A DNA stretch of 64,000 nt, from contig CP011020.1 of NCBI GenBank assembly GCA_001023535.1, positions 2,989,734-3,053,733 on the forward strand. The letters are read 5' to 3'. The stretch is from Pseudomonas chlororaphis (GTDB lineage: Bacteria > Pseudomonadota > Gammaproteobacteria > Pseudomonadales > Pseudomonadaceae). The notes under the pieces were generated by a model. The model saw only the letters and a list, made by a program, of their open reading frames with translations, made no database searches and had not been told where the DNA came from. Of the stretch, positions 18,633-28,010 are shown in pieces (position 1 is the first letter of the stretch; the number at the start of each line of letters is the position of its first letter). A program made the translations under genes and the position numbers.

Positions 18633-19391
18633 TTAGAAGCGCTGCACCGTCACCACGCCGGCCGCTCCCGCAGGCCCAGGCTGGCCCTCGGCGCCGGGGC
18701 GGCCGCTCTTGCCACCGTCGGCGGTATAGACCAGGCAACCCTTGGCCTTGCCGCCGTGGCCGGGCTTGCCACCCGGGCCGGGAGCGCCGCCGGCACCGCC
18801 GTCCACGGTCACCTTGATCTGCTCGGCCGGGTAGGCGCTCGGCAATTCGAGGCGTACCCGTGCACCGGCCGCCCCCGGCAGGCCGTCGCTGCCATTGCTG
18901 CCGTCGGCGCCACGCCCCGCCGCGCCCCACGTACAACCCGGCGCCTGGCCGTTCGCACCGTCCAGGCCTACGTAACCCGGCGCACCGGCCCCCCCACGGG
19001 CATCCACGGACAACTGCGGCGCCGTCAAGGCATTGAAACGCAGATTCAGATCACGTCCCGGCCGTGCCGCCTTCGTGTAGGTGCCCGGGGCGCCGCGGGA
19101 GGTGATCTGGCTGCCCTCGGCCAACTCTGCCTGGGCCACCTTCATGTCCAATGCCTGTTGCGCGGGCACGATGGCGATCCGGGCTTCGCGTCCCAGGTGC
19201 AGTTGGCCAACGGACAACTCGGTGACATTGGATGGCACCAGCAACGTGCCGTAGTCGGCCACGTCCAGCCGCTCCAGGGTCAAGGTGCTGGTGGTATTGG
19301 GCAAACGCATCAGCGAATGGCTTTCTACCTGGAGCACCTGGGCCGAGGCCCAAGGGCTGACAAGGGCGACGAGCAGACACAATTTACGCAT
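18633..19391 (-). CDS. Exported collagen-like protein
   Basis: A 252-residue protein with a Sec signal peptide (MRKLCLLVALVSPWASA). The first half is beta-rich (SLMRLPNTTSTLTLERL). From about residue 130 it is glycine-rich with collagen-like Gly-X-Y runs such as GAPGYVGLDGANGQ, GADGSNGSDGLPGAAG, and GGAGGAPGPGGKPGHGGKAKG. Two Cys (in GCTWG and GCLVY) could form a disulfide. Function is unknown; a surface or matrix role is possible. It is translationally coupled to the DUF1145 gene, overlapping it by 8 bp. Confidence 0.8.
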   Translation of the reverse strand: MRKLCLLVALVSPWASAQVLQVESHSLMRLPNTTSTLTLERLDVADYGTLLVPSNVTELSVGQLHLGREARIAIVPAQQALDMKVAQAELAEGSQITSRGAPGTYTKAARPGRDLNLRFNALTAPQLSVDARGGAGAPGYVGLDGANGQAPGCTWGAAGRGADGSNGSDGLPGAAGARVRLELPSAYPAEQIKVTVDGGAGGAPGPGGKPGHGGKAKGCLVYTADGGKSGRPGAEGQPGPAGAAGVVTVQRF

Positions 19392-19656
19392 GGGAAGCCT
19401 CTGGCGCGGTCGGGAGGGTTTGCAGGTGGAAGATGCCGAACAGCAGCACGCGAAGGCGATCACGGCCCGGCGCAGGCCGGCCCCGAAAACTGGCCCTGAA
19501 CAGCAGCAGTTCGAGCACATGGAGCACCAGCAACACGGCACCGGCGAGGTTGACCAGCAGATGCAGCGGATGGACGAACGGCATGATCAGGTTGACCAGC
19601 ACCACCAGCCAGAACAGCAGGGTCAACAAGCGGCCCAGCCCCCAGAACACCTTCAT
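19384..19656 (-). CDS. DUF1145 family small membrane protein
   Basis: A 90-residue inner-membrane protein with two hydrophobic helices (LLTLLFWLVVLVNLIM and LLVNLAGAVLLVLHVLELLLF). The second ends in the HVLE motif of the DUF1145 family. The start at 19656 is preceded by GAGGACGT and gives the usual length. It overlaps the start of the collagen-like gene by 8 bp, so both are in one transcript. Function is not known. Confidence 0.8.
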   Translation of the reverse strand: MKVFWGLGRLLTLLFWLVVLVNLIMPFVHPLHLLVNLAGAVLLVLHVLELLLFRASFRGRPAPGRDRLRVLLFGIFHLQTLPTAPEASHA

Positions 19657-19814
19657 ACGTCCTCCCCGACGAACATTATTCTTTGGGCGCACAGTAACGG
19701 CTAGCGCGCGCGATAAGCCAGAGGCGGGGGCAAATTTAATTTAACGCGGCTCGATGGCCGCCGGATCGCGCCATGGCGAGCCGGCGGCCCCGGGCCCACT
19801 GAAGCGAAGCGCAC

Positions 19815-20540
19815 TCAACGCTGGATGTGCAGGTCCACCCGACGGTTCTGCGCCCGCCCTTCATCAGTCTCGTTGTCGGCCACCGGCTCGCTTTCGCCCT
19901 TGCCTTCGCTGGTGAGCTTGTCCGGCGCCAACCCCTGGGTCAGCAGGTACTCCACGACGCTGCTGGCCCGGCGCTCGGACAACCCTTGATTATAGGCCTC
20001 GGTCCCGACGCTGTCGGTGTGGCCGACCACGCGGATACTGGCGACGTTGGCATGGCCCAGCTTGCCCATCAACCCATCGAGCTGGCTTCTAGCGGCGGGC
20101 GTGAGGTCGGACTTGTCGAAATCGAACAACACCTTGCCGGCATCGTTGAGGGTGATGACCTCCGTCGCCGGTGCCTCGGGCTCGGCCACAGGCGCGCTGG
20201 CCGGGTACTGCGGCAACGGGCACCCGTGATGTTCGACCGGGGTGTTGGCCGGCGTGTCGGGGCAACGGTCACGGCGGTCGAACACGCCGTCGCCGTCTTC
20301 ATCGCCATCCTGGGCGTAACAGATCAACCCACCGCCCAGCAGGCCCAGCGCGGCACCGCCCGCGGCCCAGCCACTGCTTTGGATGGCGCCCAGGCCACCG
20401 CCAGCCAGGCCACCGATCAAACTGCAGATCGGCCAGGTACGTTGATTGAGAGAGGCGCTGCCATCGCTGTGGGTGGCGCAACCGGACAACAGACTGCTGG
20501 CCAGCAGTACCGGTAAGGCGGCCCTGATTAGAACGTTCAT
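19815..20540 (-). CDS. OmpA-family lipoprotein with calcium-binding type repeat (paralog 1)
   Basis: A 241-residue protein. Lipobox LLSGC (Cys21), a glycine-zipper region (GGLAGGGLGAIQSSGWAAGGAALG), then an Asp-rich thrombospondin type 3-like segment DGDEDGDGVFDRRDRCPDTP that probably binds Ca2+, and a C-terminal OmpA peptidoglycan-binding domain (VLFDFDKSDLTPAA, VVGHTDSVGTEAYNQGLSERRA, RAQNRRVDLHI). It anchors the outer membrane to the cell wall. The next gene upstream is a paralog of the same architecture, suggesting tandem duplication. Confidence 0.92.
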   Translation of the reverse strand: MNVLIRAALPVLLASSLLSGCATHSDGSASLNQRTWPICSLIGGLAGGGLGAIQSSGWAAGGAALGLLGGGLICYAQDGDEDGDGVFDRRDRCPDTPANTPVEHHGCPLPQYPASAPVAEPEAPATEVITLNDAGKVLFDFDKSDLTPAARSQLDGLMGKLGHANVASIRVVGHTDSVGTEAYNQGLSERRASSVVEYLLTQGLAPDKLTSEGKGESEPVADNETDEGRAQNRRVDLHIQR

Positions 20541-20630
20541 GGTGAAGGCTCCTGTGTCACCGGCCCATACCGGTCACACAGGAGTAAAGACTGCCATCGG
20601 TAACTCTACAAGCCGCGGATGGCAAGGGCT

Positions 20631-21326
20631 TCAGCGGTTTATCCTGATTTCGGTCCGGCGGTTCAGCGCACGTCCGTCGGCGGTTTTGTTGTCGGCCACC
20701 GGTTGGCTTTCCCCGGCACCGGACACCGAAACGAAACTGGCGCGCGGCACGCCCTGCTCGACCAGGTATTGCACCACCGAATTGGCCCGTTTCTCCGACA
20801 ACCGTTGGTTATACGCATCGCTGCCGACGCTGTCGGTGTGGCCGGTGACCCGCAGTTGCGTCGTGGACGTTTCCTGCTTCAACCGGGTCGCAACGGTGCT
20901 CAGGACCTCTTTGTCGGTCGGGGTCAGCGTGGCCTTGTTGAATTCAAAGTGCACGTCGCGGATCACGATGGTTTCTTCCTTGACCACCACGGGGGCTTCG
21001 ACCACCGGCGCCGGTGCAGGTGGCGGGCAGCCATCGGCGTCAACTTGCACGCCCTTCGGCGTGCCCGGGCACTTGTCGCGGCTGTCCGGCACGCCGTCGC
21101 CATCTTCGTCGCCGTCGCCATGGGCCCAGCACCAGGCGCCCGCCACGGTACCGGCCACCAGTGCGCCTGGGCCGATCCAGGAACTGCTTTCGATGGCGCC
21201 CAACCCCGCGCCGACGACGCCACCGGTGGCCGCACAGATCGGCCAGTCGGTTTTCTGCAAACCTGCGCAACCAGTCAACACACTGGTTAGCAGAACCAGG
21301 GGTAACGCTGTCCGAACTATGCTCAT
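20631..21326 (-). CDS. OmpA-family lipoprotein with calcium-binding type repeat (paralog 2)
   Basis: A 231-residue protein with the same plan as its downstream neighbour: lipobox LTGC, glycine-rich region (GGVVGAGLGAIESSSW), Asp-rich DGDEDGDGVPDSRDKCPGTP, and OmpA domain (VHFEFNKATLT, VTGHTDSVGSDAYNQRLSEKRA, ALNRRTEIRI). The start at 21326 follows an AAGGAGAA ribosome site; an earlier ATG at 21353 would add nine residues before the signal peptide. The pair is separated by 90 bp and transcribed the same way. Confidence 0.92.
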   Translation of the reverse strand: MSIVRTALPLVLLTSVLTGCAGLQKTDWPICAATGGVVGAGLGAIESSSWIGPGALVAGTVAGAWCWAHGDGDEDGDGVPDSRDKCPGTPKGVQVDADGCPPPAPAPVVEAPVVVKEETIVIRDVHFEFNKATLTPTDKEVLSTVATRLKQETSTTQLRVTGHTDSVGSDAYNQRLSEKRANSVVQYLVEQGVPRASFVSVSGAGESQPVADNKTADGRALNRRTEIRINR

Positions 21327-21518
21327 CGGGTGTTCTCCTTGAGGGATCGGCATGGCGCCGATTCAGGGGAGTAAAGACCCGAGTTCGGATCTGCGCCAGC
21401 TTCACGCAATCGCGACTTTTGCCCCGTGTTTGCGACCGTTCGACACGGTTAAGCGCAAACCGCTCTAGGCCATGATGTCCGAGCAAGCTATCGTGGTGCC
21501 CCTGACAGAGGAACTTCG

Positions 21519-22016
21519 ATGACCGTTGCCATTTCTTCGCGCACGCCCCAGCAAGCCTTGGCGGCCGTGCTTGAGCGTTATGCCCCGCAAAAACTGCTGC
21601 TGATCGGCGCCAGCGGCTTCCCCGCGCTCGAGGCGTTCCAGCAGGCGCACCCCGCCACGCAAGTGGTGCACGCCGGCCCCGGCCCCTTGCCGGCGGACGT
21701 GGCGGCACGGCGTTTTGACCTGGCCCTGGCGCTCGATTGCCTGGAGCATTTGCCCAAGCGCGACGGTCTGAACCTGTTGGGTGGCATCCGTAACCTGAAC
21801 GCCAGCCGTATCGCCGTGCTCGCGGACCTGAACGCCTGCGGCTGGCAAGAGACAGACTTCTTTTCCCTGGCCCTGCAAGCCAATGAGCGATTCCAGCGCG
21901 AGGAACAGGTGCTGACCCTGTTCACCTACGATCTGCTTGAATACAAGCAAGTCCCCGACTGGCTCAACTCACGCTTTTGGGCCAACCCGGAAAACTTTGG
22001 AAAATACTGGTGGTAG
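21519..22016 (+). CDS. DUF6231 family protein
   Basis: A 165-residue cytoplasmic protein that looks like a reduced methyltransferase-type Rossmann fold: [12 protein letters not shown], then [23 protein letters not shown], which resembles the D-x-x-EH-x-x motif of methyltransferases. The C-terminus [17 protein letters not shown] is highly conserved in pseudomonads. No SAM-binding GxGxG motif is obvious. It overlaps or abuts the YchJ gene that follows (9-bp gap), so they are probably cotranscribed. Function is unknown. Confidence 0.78.
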   Translation: MTVAISSRTPQQALAAVLERYAPQKLLLIGASGFPALEAFQQAHPATQVVHAGPGPLPADVAARRFDLALALDCLEHLPKRDGLNLLGGIRNLNASRIAVLADLNACGWQETDFFSLALQANERFQREEQVLTLFTYDLLEYKQVPDWLNSRFWANPENFGKYWW

Positions 22017-22024
22017 CCGTGAAC

Positions 22025-22507
22025 ATGAGCCCACACACACCCATTTGCCCTTGCGGCAGCGGCAACTTGCTGGACGCCTGCTGCGGCCACTACCACGACG
22101 GCCACCCGGCACCTTGTGCGCAAGCCCTGATGCGCTCGCGCTACAGCGCCTACGTGCTGGGGTTGGTGGACTATCTGGTGAGCACCACCCTGCCCGCCCA
22201 GCAGGACGGTCTCGACCGCCAGGCCATCAGCGACTGGAGCGCCAACAGCACCTGGCTGGGTCTGGAGGTGGAAAGCAGCGAAGTGTTCGGCGGGCAGCCG
22301 GAACACGCCTTTGTCACCTTCACCGCGCGCTGGCACGATGGCCAGGGCGAGCACAGCCACCGGGAACAATCCTCGTTCGTGCAGAACGATGGGCGCTGGT
22401 ACTTCATCGATCCCTCCGTGCCGGTCAAGGCCGGCCGCAACGACAGCTGTCCGTGTGGCAGCGGGCATAAGTTCAAAAAGTGCTGTGCGGGCTACTTCGG
22501 CCGCTGA
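22025..22507 (+). CDS. YchJ/UPF0225 family protein with two SEC-C motifs
   Basis: A 160-residue protein. SEC-C zinc-binding motifs occur at both ends: [14 protein letters not shown] at the N-terminus and [13 protein letters not shown] at the C-terminus. Between them is a YchJ/NTF2-like domain ([22 protein letters not shown]). An ATG at 22025 was chosen; a GTG at 22019 is possible. SEC-C modules bind Zn and, in SecA, contact SecB or ribosomes. What YchJ does is not known. It lies next to another SEC-C protein two genes on. Confidence 0.9.
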   Translation: MSPHTPICPCGSGNLLDACCGHYHDGHPAPCAQALMRSRYSAYVLGLVDYLVSTTLPAQQDGLDRQAISDWSANSTWLGLEVESSEVFGGQPEHAFVTFTARWHDGQGEHSHREQSSFVQNDGRWYFIDPSVPVKAGRNDSCPCGSGHKFKKCCAGYFGR

Positions 22508-22574
22508 TTTCACGAGCGTCCGACACGCCCCCTCTCGCCAGCGGGCTAGACTGGAATAAACCAGAGGCGCGGAC

Positions 22575-23060
22575 ATGACCCAGACAACGCACCTGCTACG
22601 CATCACTTGCCTGTTGTTGTTCATCGGGCTTGGCGGCTGTGCGTCCTGGCGAGGTGAACAGGCGCCCGAACCCCAGGTGCACCTGGCCAAGGTCGAGGTG
22701 GTGCGGGCGCGGCTGCTGGAGCAGAAGTTCACTTTGCACTTTCGCGTCGACAACCCCGGCGACAGCGACCTGACCGTGCGCGGCCTGACTTACCGGATCC
22801 ATCTGGGCGACCTGTTGCTGACCGAAGGCGAGCATGAGCACTGGTTCACCGTAGCACCCAGGCACAGTGCCTATTTCAAGGTGCCGATCCGCACCAATCT
22901 GTGGCCCCAGGTACGAGACGTGGTGAAACTGCTTCAAAAACCCCGGGAACAGATCCCCTACCGGCTGGAGGGCGAGCTGGAAACCGGCTTATTCATCGCC
23001 CACTACGTGCACCTGGAACGCAATGGCGTGATAATCGCCGCCGATTTAATTGCGGAGTAA
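22575..23060 (+). CDS. LEA type 2 (WHy domain) lipoprotein
   Basis: A 161-residue lipoprotein: the signal peptide ends in LGGC with Cys22. The rest is one WHy/LEA14 beta-sandwich domain ([36 protein letters not shown]), a fold linked to desiccation tolerance in plants and to envelope proteins in bacteria. Ser follows the lipidated Cys only after Ala (CAS), so outer membrane sorting is likely. It is followed at 5 bp by a His-rich SEC-C gene. Confidence 0.85.
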   Translation: MTQTTHLLRITCLLLFIGLGGCASWRGEQAPEPQVHLAKVEVVRARLLEQKFTLHFRVDNPGDSDLTVRGLTYRIHLGDLLLTEGEHEHWFTVAPRHSAYFKVPIRTNLWPQVRDVVKLLQKPREQIPYRLEGELETGLFIAHYVHLERNGVIIAADLIAE

Positions 23061-23065
23061 CCCCG

Positions 23066-23269
23066 ATGACCCAGCAACCCCATGTCCACGGCCCTGATTG
23101 CAACCACGATCACGACCATCATCACGATCATGACCACGGCCACGTCCACGGCCCGAACTGCGGCCACGCTCACCAGGAGCCGGTGCGCAACGCCCTGAAG
23201 GACGTCGGTCGCAACGACCCGTGCCCGTGCGGCAATGGCAAGAAGTTCAAGAAGTGCCACGGGGCTTGA
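23066..23269 (+). CDS. Short His-rich SEC-C metal-binding protein
   Basis: A 67-residue protein made of two parts: an N-terminal His/Asp-rich stretch ([20 protein letters not shown], residues 8-27) and a C-terminal SEC-C motif ([15 protein letters not shown]). Both parts are typical metal ligands, for Zn, Ni or Cu. The start ATG lies 6 bp after the LEA gene stop, so it is cotranscribed. A metal chaperone or store is suggested by composition only. It is a short real gene because composition and motif are non-random. Confidence 0.82.
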   Translation: MTQQPHVHGPDCNHDHDHHHDHDHGHVHGPNCGHAHQEPVRNALKDVGRNDPCPCGNGKKFKKCHGA

Positions 23270-23302
23270 GGGTTCGGGCGAAGAACTTCTTCGCCTGTTG
23301 AC

Positions 23303-23465
23303 CCCTGTGTGCGAGCCTGCTCGCGATAGCGCTAGGTCAGCCAGCATTGTTTGACCTGGCCTGCCCTCTTCGCGAGCAAGCTCGCTCCCACAGGATCTTG
23401 CAGTGAAACGATATCCGGTGATCGCCGCAGAATCAGTGTGGGAGCGAGCTTGCTCGCGATGAGGC
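23303..23465. repeat. Cluster of three REP sequences
   Basis: An inverted REP pair (CCTGTGTGCGAGCCTGCTCGCG at 23303 and CGCGAGCAAGCTCGCTCCCACAGG ending 23394) is followed by a single copy (GTGTGGGAGCGAGCTTGCTCGCG at 23436). It fills most of the gap between two convergent genes. Confidence 0.85.
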
Positions 23466-23487
23466 CGGCACATCCAACCTCCCTTGG

Positions 23488-24045
23488 TCAGCCTGCGTCC
23501 AGAATCCGCTGCACACTGACCACCGTCGCATACTCGCCATGCAGGTTGCCCAGGGACATGCCATGCACCTCGCCGGCCGAGCGCGGGTTGCCGAAATAAT
23601 CGGGCTTGTCGAAAGTGAAGCAGGCGTCTTCGGCCACCCAGGTGTCGAACCCCAGATTGCCGGCCGTGCGCGCCGTGGACTCCACCGAATTGTTCGTCGC
23701 CACCCCCACGATGACCAGTTGCTCGACACCCGCCCGACGCAGATCCGCCTCCAGGTGAGTGGCGCAGAAAGCGTCCGGCACATCCTTGTGGATCACCCAC
23801 TCCCCCGCCAATGGCTCGAAGCGCTGCTGCACCTCCACGCCCGATTGCCCCGGCCAGAACACCGAGTCCGGCGAACGGGACAGATGATGAACGTGCACCA
23901 CCGGCCGCGCCGACGCTCGCCAGAACCCCAGCAGTTCCAGCATGCGCAACTCAGCCTCGGGGTTGTTGCGAGGCCCGAGCCTGGGATGGAGGATGCCTTT
24001 TTGTTGATCGATGAGGATCAAGGCTGCGTTGTTGCGTAGTTCCAT
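23488..24045 (-). CDS. Isochorismatase-like cysteine hydrolase family protein
   Basis: A 185-residue alpha/beta hydrolase of the isochorismatase superfamily. Catalytic Asp is in ALILIDQQKGI and Lys in VIHKDVPDAF. The position normally held by the catalytic Cys reads Ser (GVATNNSVESTARTAGNLG). The start MELRNN at 24045 is preceded by GGGAGAC. A related reaction (isochorismate, nicotinamide or carbamate hydrolysis) cannot be assigned. Transcribed toward the REP cluster. Confidence 0.87.
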   Translation of the reverse strand: MELRNNAALILIDQQKGILHPRLGPRNNPEAELRMLELLGFWRASARPVVHVHHLSRSPDSVFWPGQSGVEVQQRFEPLAGEWVIHKDVPDAFCATHLEADLRRAGVEQLVIVGVATNNSVESTARTAGNLGFDTWVAEDACFTFDKPDYFGNPRSAGEVHGMSLGNLHGEYATVVSVQRILDAG

Positions 24046-24280
24046 GCCATGTCTCCCTGGCTCGGTCATTTGGGCTTTCCCACCTTGCGCGTCCTCCCTT
24101 CCTACCTGCAACGCCAGACAAGATCAATCCGCTCCAGCCCTGAAATCACCAAGGTTCCATCCGCGCAGGGGCTTTCATCGCCAAATCAACAAATAACCCT
24201 CGCCCCCGCTTGCGCGGCCCCCTCCTGCTCACTAACGTAGCGCCTTTATTGACGACACCCCCTCCCGCAGGAGCTTTGCC

Positions 24281-26731
24281 ATGGCCTCGCCAGCCTCTAT
24301 TTCCTTCATCCCCCGGCTCGGCGTTGCCGCCGCAGTGGCCAGTGTGCTCGGTTTGAGCGGATGCCAGTCCTGGAACACCCAGGACACTGTCCCGCCCACC
24401 TCCGGGGTGCAGCCGCTCAAGGGGCTGGCACAGAATGTTTCGATTCGGCGCAATGCCATGGGCATGCCGCTGATCGAGAGCAACAGCTTCCACGACGCGC
24501 TGTTCTCCCTCGGCTACGTCCACGCCAGCGACCGCATCGGTCAGATGGTGACCCTGCGCCTGCTGGCCCAGGGTCGCCTGGCGGAGATGTCCGGTGCCGA
24601 GCGGCTGGACGTCGACCGCTACATGCGTGCCGTCAACCTGAAGAAAAACGCCGATGAGCTGTACAAGGCCTCGTCGCCGCGGCTCAAGCGCTTCTTCGAA
24701 GTCTATTCCCGGGGCGTCAACGCCTACCTGTTCCGCTACCGCGACAAGTTGCCGGCGGACCTGGCGGCCACTGGCTACAAACCCGAATACTGGAAGCCGG
24801 AAGATTCGGCGTTGATGTTCTGCCTGCTGAACTTCAGCCAGTCGGCCAACCTGCCGGAAGAGATCGCCAGCCTGGTGCTGGCCCAGACGGTCAGCCACGA
24901 CAAGCTCGCCTGGCTGAGCCCGTCCTACCCGGACGAGCCGTTGCCCCTGGCCGAGGCCGACAAACTCCAGGGCATCCGCCTCAATGGCCAGGTGCCAGGC
25001 CTCGGCGAGATCAGCCAGGCCAGCAGCCAGTTGGCCGCGATGAACCTGCTGGGCGCTGCGTCGTCGAGCAACTGGGCCATCGCCCCGCAACGCAGCCGCA
25101 GCGGCAAGAGCCTGCTGGCCAGCGACAGCCATGGGCCGTTGGGCGTGCCGGCGCTGTGGAGCCCGGTACAGATCCGCGCGCCCAAGTACCAGGCAGCCGG
25201 GCTGTCGGTGGCGGGCATTCCGATGATCCTGGCCGGTTTCAACGGCAAGGTGGCCTGGAGCATGAGCAGCGTGCTGGGGGACAACCAGGACTTGTTCCTG
25301 GAAAAAATCCGACGCCAAGGCAACGGTCTGTCCTACGAGGTCAACGGCAAATGGCAGCCGGCGACCGTGCGCAACGAAACCTACTTCATCAAAGGCCAGC
25401 GATCGATTCGTGAAGCCGTCTACGAGACCCGGCATGGCCCGCTGCTCAACAGCGCCCAAGGCCCGGCCCTGGCCAATGGCTTTGGCCTGGCCTTGCAGAC
25501 GCCGAGCTTCACCGACGACAAGACCCTGGACGCGTTCTTCGACCTGTCCCGGGCGCAGAGCGCCGAGAAAGCCTCCGATGCCAGCCGGGAAATCCGGGCC
25601 ATGGCCGCGAACCTGGTCTTCGCCGACGCCAGCCATATCGGCTGGCAAGTCACCGGGCGTTATCCGAACCGCCGCGAAGGTGAAGGCCTGCTGCCGTCGC
25701 CAGGCTGGGACGGGCGCTACGACTGGGACGGCTACGCCGACCCGATGCTACACCCCTACGACCAGGACCCGGCCCAAGGCTGGCTGGGCACCGCCAACCA
25801 GCGGGTCATCCCCCATGGCTATGGCATGCAGTTGTCCAACTCCTGGGCCGCGCCGGAACGTGGCGAGCGCCTGGCCGAGCTGGCCGGCGCGGGCAAGCAC
25901 GACGCCCGTAGCCTGAGCGCCATGCAGTATGACCAGACCACCCCGTTTGCGGCCAAACTCAAGAAAGTCTTCGAAGCCCCCGGCATGGCCCTGCCGCTCA
26001 AGCAGGCGATCGACGCCCTGCCGGTGGCCGACCGGGCCAAGGCCCGCGAAGCCTACACCCGCCTGATGGCGTTCGATGGCCGCCTCAGCCCGACGTCCGC
26101 TGACGCTGCGATCTATGAGCTGTTCCTGCAGGAAAGCATGAAGCAGATCTTCCTCGACGAACTGGGCCCGGACAGCAGCCCGGCGTGGAAAGCGCTGATT
26201 GCCAACGGCCAACTGTCCTACGCCGCCCAGGCCGATCATCTGCTGGGGCGCGAGGACAGTCCGTTCTGGGACGACGTGCGCACACCGCAGAAAGAAGACA
26301 AGGCGCTCATCCTCGCCCGCAGCCTGGCGGCGGCCATCAGCGCCGGTGACAGCCAACTGGGCGGTGCTCACCAGGCCTGGCAATGGGGCAAGTTGCACAA
26401 CTACGCCTGGAAAAACAGCAGCGGCCAGGTCGTACGTGGCCCGGTAGCGGCAGGCGGCGATGCCACCACGCTCAACACCGCGGCGTTCGCCTGGGGACAG
26501 GACTTCAACACCGCCGTGGCCCCAGCCATGCGGCTGATCGTGGACTTCGGCCAACCTGAACCGTTGATGGTCCAGGACGGCGCCGGTCAATCCGGCAACC
26601 CGGCGAGCCCGAACTACCTCAATGGCATCGACCCGTGGATCAAGGGCCAGTACCAGAACCTGCCGCTGCAACCGCAGAACTTCGACCGGGCGTACGGCAA
26701 GACGCGGTTGACCTTGGTGCCGGGCAAATAG
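24281..26731 (+). CDS. quiP: QuiP-type acyl-homoserine lactone acylase (penicillin acylase family)
   Basis: An 816-residue exported Ntn-hydrolase. The precursor is cut into two subunits. The nucleophile of the beta subunit is expected to be Ser263 in [10 protein letters not shown]. Other conserved features are the alpha-subunit start ([15 protein letters not shown]), [12 protein letters not shown] and, in the beta chain, NVHAFN-type regions represented by LASDSHGP. The N-terminus carries a lipobox-like LSGC (Cys28). QuiP degrades long-chain N-acyl homoserine lactones, so it can quench quorum sensing. It is monocistronic, followed by a long inverted repeat. Confidence 0.9.
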   Translation: MASPASISFIPRLGVAAAVASVLGLSGCQSWNTQDTVPPTSGVQPLKGLAQNVSIRRNAMGMPLIESNSFHDALFSLGYVHASDRIGQMVTLRLLAQGRLAEMSGAERLDVDRYMRAVNLKKNADELYKASSPRLKRFFEVYSRGVNAYLFRYRDKLPADLAATGYKPEYWKPEDSALMFCLLNFSQSANLPEEIASLVLAQTVSHDKLAWLSPSYPDEPLPLAEADKLQGIRLNGQVPGLGEISQASSQLAAMNLLGAASSSNWAIAPQRSRSGKSLLASDSHGPLGVPALWSPVQIRAPKYQAAGLSVAGIPMILAGFNGKVAWSMSSVLGDNQDLFLEKIRRQGNGLSYEVNGKWQPATVRNETYFIKGQRSIREAVYETRHGPLLNSAQGPALANGFGLALQTPSFTDDKTLDAFFDLSRAQSAEKASDASREIRAMAANLVFADASHIGWQVTGRYPNRREGEGLLPSPGWDGRYDWDGYADPMLHPYDQDPAQGWLGTANQRVIPHGYGMQLSNSWAAPERGERLAELAGAGKHDARSLSAMQYDQTTPFAAKLKKVFEAPGMALPLKQAIDALPVADRAKAREAYTRLMAFDGRLSPTSADAAIYELFLQESMKQIFLDELGPDSSPAWKALIANGQLSYAAQADHLLGREDSPFWDDVRTPQKEDKALILARSLAAAISAGDSQLGGAHQAWQWGKLHNYAWKNSSGQVVRGPVAAGGDATTLNTAAFAWGQDFNTAVAPAMRLIVDFGQPEPLMVQDGAGQSGNPASPNYLNGIDPWIKGQYQNLPLQPQNFDRAYGKTRLTLVPGK

Positions 26732-26747
26732 CGGCACTGCACCTCAC

Positions 26748-26879
26748 TGTGGCGAGGGGATTTATCCCCATTGGACTGCGCAGCAGGCCCAAACCAGACA
26801 ACTCAATTTGCCTGATACAAAGAGTTGTCTGTTTTCAGGGTCGCTGCGCAACCCAACGGGGATAAATCCCCTCGCCACA
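26748..26879. repeat. Long inverted repeat, left copy flanking the exonuclease-ligase genes
   Basis: Arms TGTGGCGAGGGGATTTATCCCC and complement. Its interior (ACCAGACAACTCAATTTGCC and TGATACAAAG) is nearly identical to that of the copy at 29744 in the same orientation, so the two also form direct repeats around 26979-29695. Confidence 0.92.
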
Positions 26880-26978
26880 TTTGCTCAACCTTACAGAAGA
26901 GCCTGCCCCGCCAAACCCGATAGAACTTCTCACCCCGCGCTCGCCTCTACCTGACAAGCCCATCACCCCGGTGATTGC

Positions 26979-28010
26979 ATGGATCTTGTCATTGCTCGCC
27001 CTGAAGGACTGTATTGCCCGCCCGGGGATTTCTACATCGACCCCTGGCGTCCAGTGGAACGCTCGGTCATCACCCACGCCCATGGCGACCACGCCCGCGG
27101 CGGCAACCAGCACTACCTGGCCGCGGCCCCCGGCGAAGGCATCCTGCGTTCGCGGTTGGGCCAGGACATCAACCTGCACACCCTGCCCTATGGCGAACGC
27201 CTGGTGCATCACGGCGTGACCCTGAGCTTTCATCCCGCCGGCCATGTGTTGGGGTCGGCCCAGGTGCGGCTGGAACACCGGGGCGAAGTCTGGGTCGCCT
27301 CAGGGGACTACAAGGTCGAACCCGACGGCACCTGCGCGCCGTTCGAACCGGTGAAATGCCACACCTTCATCACCGAGTCGACCTTCGGCCTGCCCATTTA
27401 TCGCTGGCAACCCCAGGCGCAGATCTTCGACGAGATCAACCAGTGGTGGCGAGCCAACATTGCCGCGGGGCGCGCCAGCGTGCTGTTCTGCTATTCCTTC
27501 GGCAAGGCCCAGCGAATTCTCCACGGCATCGATGCGAGCCTCGGGCCGATCCTCGCCCATGGCGCGGTGGAACCGTTGAACCGCGTCTACCGCGAGGCCG
27601 GCGTCCACCTGCCGCCGACCCTCTATGCCGGCGACGTGAAAAAGAACGATCCACTCATGGGCCAGGCGCTGGTCATCGCCCCGCCGTCGGCCGGCGGCAG
27701 TACCTGGATGCGCCGTTTTGGCGACTATAGCGATGCCTTCGCCAGCGGCTGGATGCGCCTGCGCGGCACCCGCCGGCGGCGCGGCGTCGACCGCGGCTTC
27801 GTGCTCTCCGACCACGCCGACTGGCCAGGCCTGCTCTGGGCCATCGAGCAGACCGGCGCCGAACGGGTCATGGTGACGCACGGCTCGGTGGGCGTACTGG
27901 TTCGTCATCTGCGCGAGCAAGGTCTCGACGCCCAGGGCTTCACCACGGAATACGGCGACGACGAGGAAGACGTGGCCAGCACCGCCGACGCCGACGAGGA
28001 CGCGTCATGA
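26979..28010 (+). CDS. Ligase-associated beta-CASP DNA exonuclease
   Basis: A 343-residue metallo-beta-lactamase fold nuclease of the beta-CASP group. The zinc/metal motif HxHxDH is HAHGDHARGG near residue 32, with FHPAGHVLGSAQV as a second ligand block, SGDYKVEPDG for the third, and a C-terminal LSDHADWPGL. It belongs to the four-gene ligase-associated DNA repair module (exonuclease, ATP-dependent ligase, Lhr-type helicase, PdeM). Its stop overlaps the start of the ligase by 4 bp. Nucleolytic resection of damaged DNA is the presumed role. Confidence 0.9.
   Translation: MDLVIARPEGLYCPPGDFYIDPWRPVERSVITHAHGDHARGGNQHYLAAAPGEGILRSRLGQDINLHTLPYGERLVHHGVTLSFHPAGHVLGSAQVRLEHRGEVWVASGDYKVEPDGTCAPFEPVKCHTFITESTFGLPIYRWQPQAQIFDEINQWWRANIAAGRASVLFCYSFGKAQRILHGIDASLGPILAHGAVEPLNRVYREAGVHLPPTLYAGDVKKNDPLMGQALVIAPPSAGGSTWMRRFGDYSDAFASGWMRLRGTRRRRGVDRGFVLSDHADWPGLLWAIEQTGAERVMVTHGSVGVLVRHLREQGLDAQGFTTEYGDDEEDVASTADADEDAS

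Noticed and set aside
20446..21342. A 298-codon plus-strand frame opposite the second OmpA gene
   Set aside because: Antisense shadow; the minus-strand gene has lipobox, OmpA motif and ribosome site.
23066..23269. His-rich segment considered as a chance artefact of a repeat
   Set aside because: Kept as a gene: it is followed in frame by a full SEC-C motif and starts right after the preceding gene.
24146..25648. A 500-codon minus-strand frame across quiP
   Set aside because: Antisense shadow; quiP has the family motifs on the plus strand.
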